Shown one piece after another: positions 63,381 through 64,000 of a DNA stretch of 64,000 nucleotides. Under the pieces are notes generated by a model that saw nothing but the letters and a program-made list of their open reading frames with translations, was not told where the DNA came from and did no database searches. The number at the start of each line of letters is the position of its first letter. The stretch's first letter is position 1. Source of the stretch: JBPOFY01 sp051252415 (GTDB taxonomy: Bacteria; Verrucomicrobiota; Verrucomicrobiia; Opitutales; Coraliomargaritaceae); NCBI GenBank assembly GCA_051252415.1, contig JBPOGA010000014.1, forward strand, positions 35,709 through 99,708, given 5' to 3'. The position numbers and the translations under genes were made by a program.

Positions 63381-63492
63381 TGGCTCTCTACTAATTGATA
63401 AACTAATTTACTACGAAACATGCGAAATAAACGAAAAGTCCAGAACTGAGCCTTTCGTGCTTTTCACATATTTTGTAGTTAAAAACTAAAGG

Positions 63493-63807
63493 CTAATCCT
63501 CGTTCGGAAATTCCTTGTGGAGACGTCCTTCCAGCTCGGTGACTCGTGCCTTGAGCGCATCGAGCTGATCCTGAGTCACAACATTAGCGCGATGCAGCAT
63601 TTCATTGAAGAGCTTACTCGCCTCGACCTTAGCTTTTTCGGTTTCGGTTTTACCTTCTTCAACAATCTTATCCGACATCGCTGCGGCTTCTTCTTTTGTG
63701 AGTTTACCCTTCTCAACGAGTTCATCAAGTGACTCTAGCACCTTGTCTTTTGTCACGACAGCCAGACCAACTCCAGCCAACATTGTTTTTTTAACGAGAT
63801 CGATCAT
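63493..63807 (-). CDS. phasin-family-like coiled-coil protein
   Basis: A 104-residue, very charged, helical protein. A short hydrophobic start (Met-Leu-Ala-Gly-Val-Gly-Leu-Ala) is followed by Glu/Lys-rich heptads, including Glu-Leu-Val-Glu-Lys-Gly-Lys-Leu-Thr-Lys-Glu-Glu-Ala and a terminal coiled coil (about 78-97). This pattern is seen in PhaF/PhaI-like phasin regulators and small envelope-associated proteins. No PHA genes are visible. It is upstream of the UbiB gene with a 112-base gap. Confidence 0.65.
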   Translation of the reverse strand: MIDLVKKTMLAGVGLAVVTKDKVLESLDELVEKGKLTKEEAAAMSDKIVEEGKTETEKAKVEASKLFNEMLHRANVVTQDQLDALKARVTELEGRLHKEFPNED

Positions 63808-63954
63808 AGTTCTATAAAGTAACTATGTTTCTCTAATAATACAAGAGTGCAGAATGATTCTTCACTAAGGTATGTATGATTGAATTGAAGGCATTCGACA
63901 TGCACTGGCGCCTTAGAGCATTCTGCGTTTAATCTGACTTCTTTCGATGTAGCC

Positions 63955-63971
63955 GCCTCACTCTGTGAGGC
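63955..63971. repeat. short perfect hairpin
   Basis: GCCTCAC and GTGAGGC form a 7-bp stem with a three-base loop close to the right window edge. No T-run follows; it may belong to a larger extragenic palindrome that continues beyond the window. Confidence 0.45.
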
Positions 63972-64000
63972 GTTCGTTGGCTTTCGAGAGTCAGAAGTGA

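Overview
The window looks like a chromosomal segment of a marine-type Verrucomicrobiota bacterium, most likely class Opitutae (Puniceicoccales/Coraliomargarita-Lentimonas-like). This rests on gene-family combinations rather than any database search: DUF5069, DUF4126, a GldA/permease/GldG/DUF4340/AsmA-like operon, FIST, CHASE2 cyclase, an EpsI-like protein, and many secreted proteins. KDO activation (kdsB) and an O-antigen-ligase-like protein indicate a Gram-negative envelope. Base composition is moderate and fairly even. I see no rRNA, complete tRNA, CRISPR array, prophage or insertion sequence.

Layout. 1-2.7 kb: a truncated NfeD-like membrane protein, an NDP-sugar nucleotidyltransferase flanked by palindromic repeats, and a DUF4126 protein. 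2.7-7 kb: a fused glycine decarboxylase (GcvPA-GcvPB) divergent from gcvT. 7-9.9 kb: an ECF sigma factor operon with a membrane protein in the anti-sigma position, an HtrA-like protein that has lost all three catalytic residues, and a small secreted protein. 10-13.9 kb: a dedicated ketosynthase, an acyl carrier protein, a phytoene-desaturase-like FAD enzyme (with a palindromic element inside its reading frame) and a DUF5069 protein. 14-18.3 kb: a secreted metallo-beta-lactamase-fold protein and a large repeat-built secreted protein. 18.3-22.8 kb: HIT protein, hypothetical, nrdR, trpG/pabA, trpB and kdsB on the minus strand, then a rhodanese. 22.9-29 kb: an overlapping operon of O-antigen ligase-TPR, FecR-domain protein and CHASE2 adenylate cyclase, divergent from an EpsI-like gene.

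29-37 kb: a tightly coupled five-gene ABC export/envelope operon. 37-43 kb: lysS, a DUF456 protein, queF and a very large E1alpha-E1beta-E2 fusion of a 2-oxoacid dehydrogenase. 43-51 kb: FIST sensor, hybrid histidine kinase, glpK, secreted thioredoxin, dtd, PAS-SpoIIE phosphatase and rsmE. 51-56 kb: PAP2 phosphatase, polX, menE and menC. 56-61 kb: divergent guaB and purA homologues side by side (the two enzymes that use IMP), a SnoaL-like protein and two dissimilar sulfotransferases. 61-64 kb: yjbQ, a UbiB-family kinase and a phasin-like coiled-coil protein.

The most unusual points are the catalytically dead HtrA homologue in the sigma operon, the single-chain E1-E2 dehydrogenase without a visible peripheral-subunit-binding domain, the ketosynthase/ACP/desaturase cluster, a Ser at the conserved Asp position of the GuaB homologue, and a scatter of palindromic repeats at gene ends, one of which is translated.
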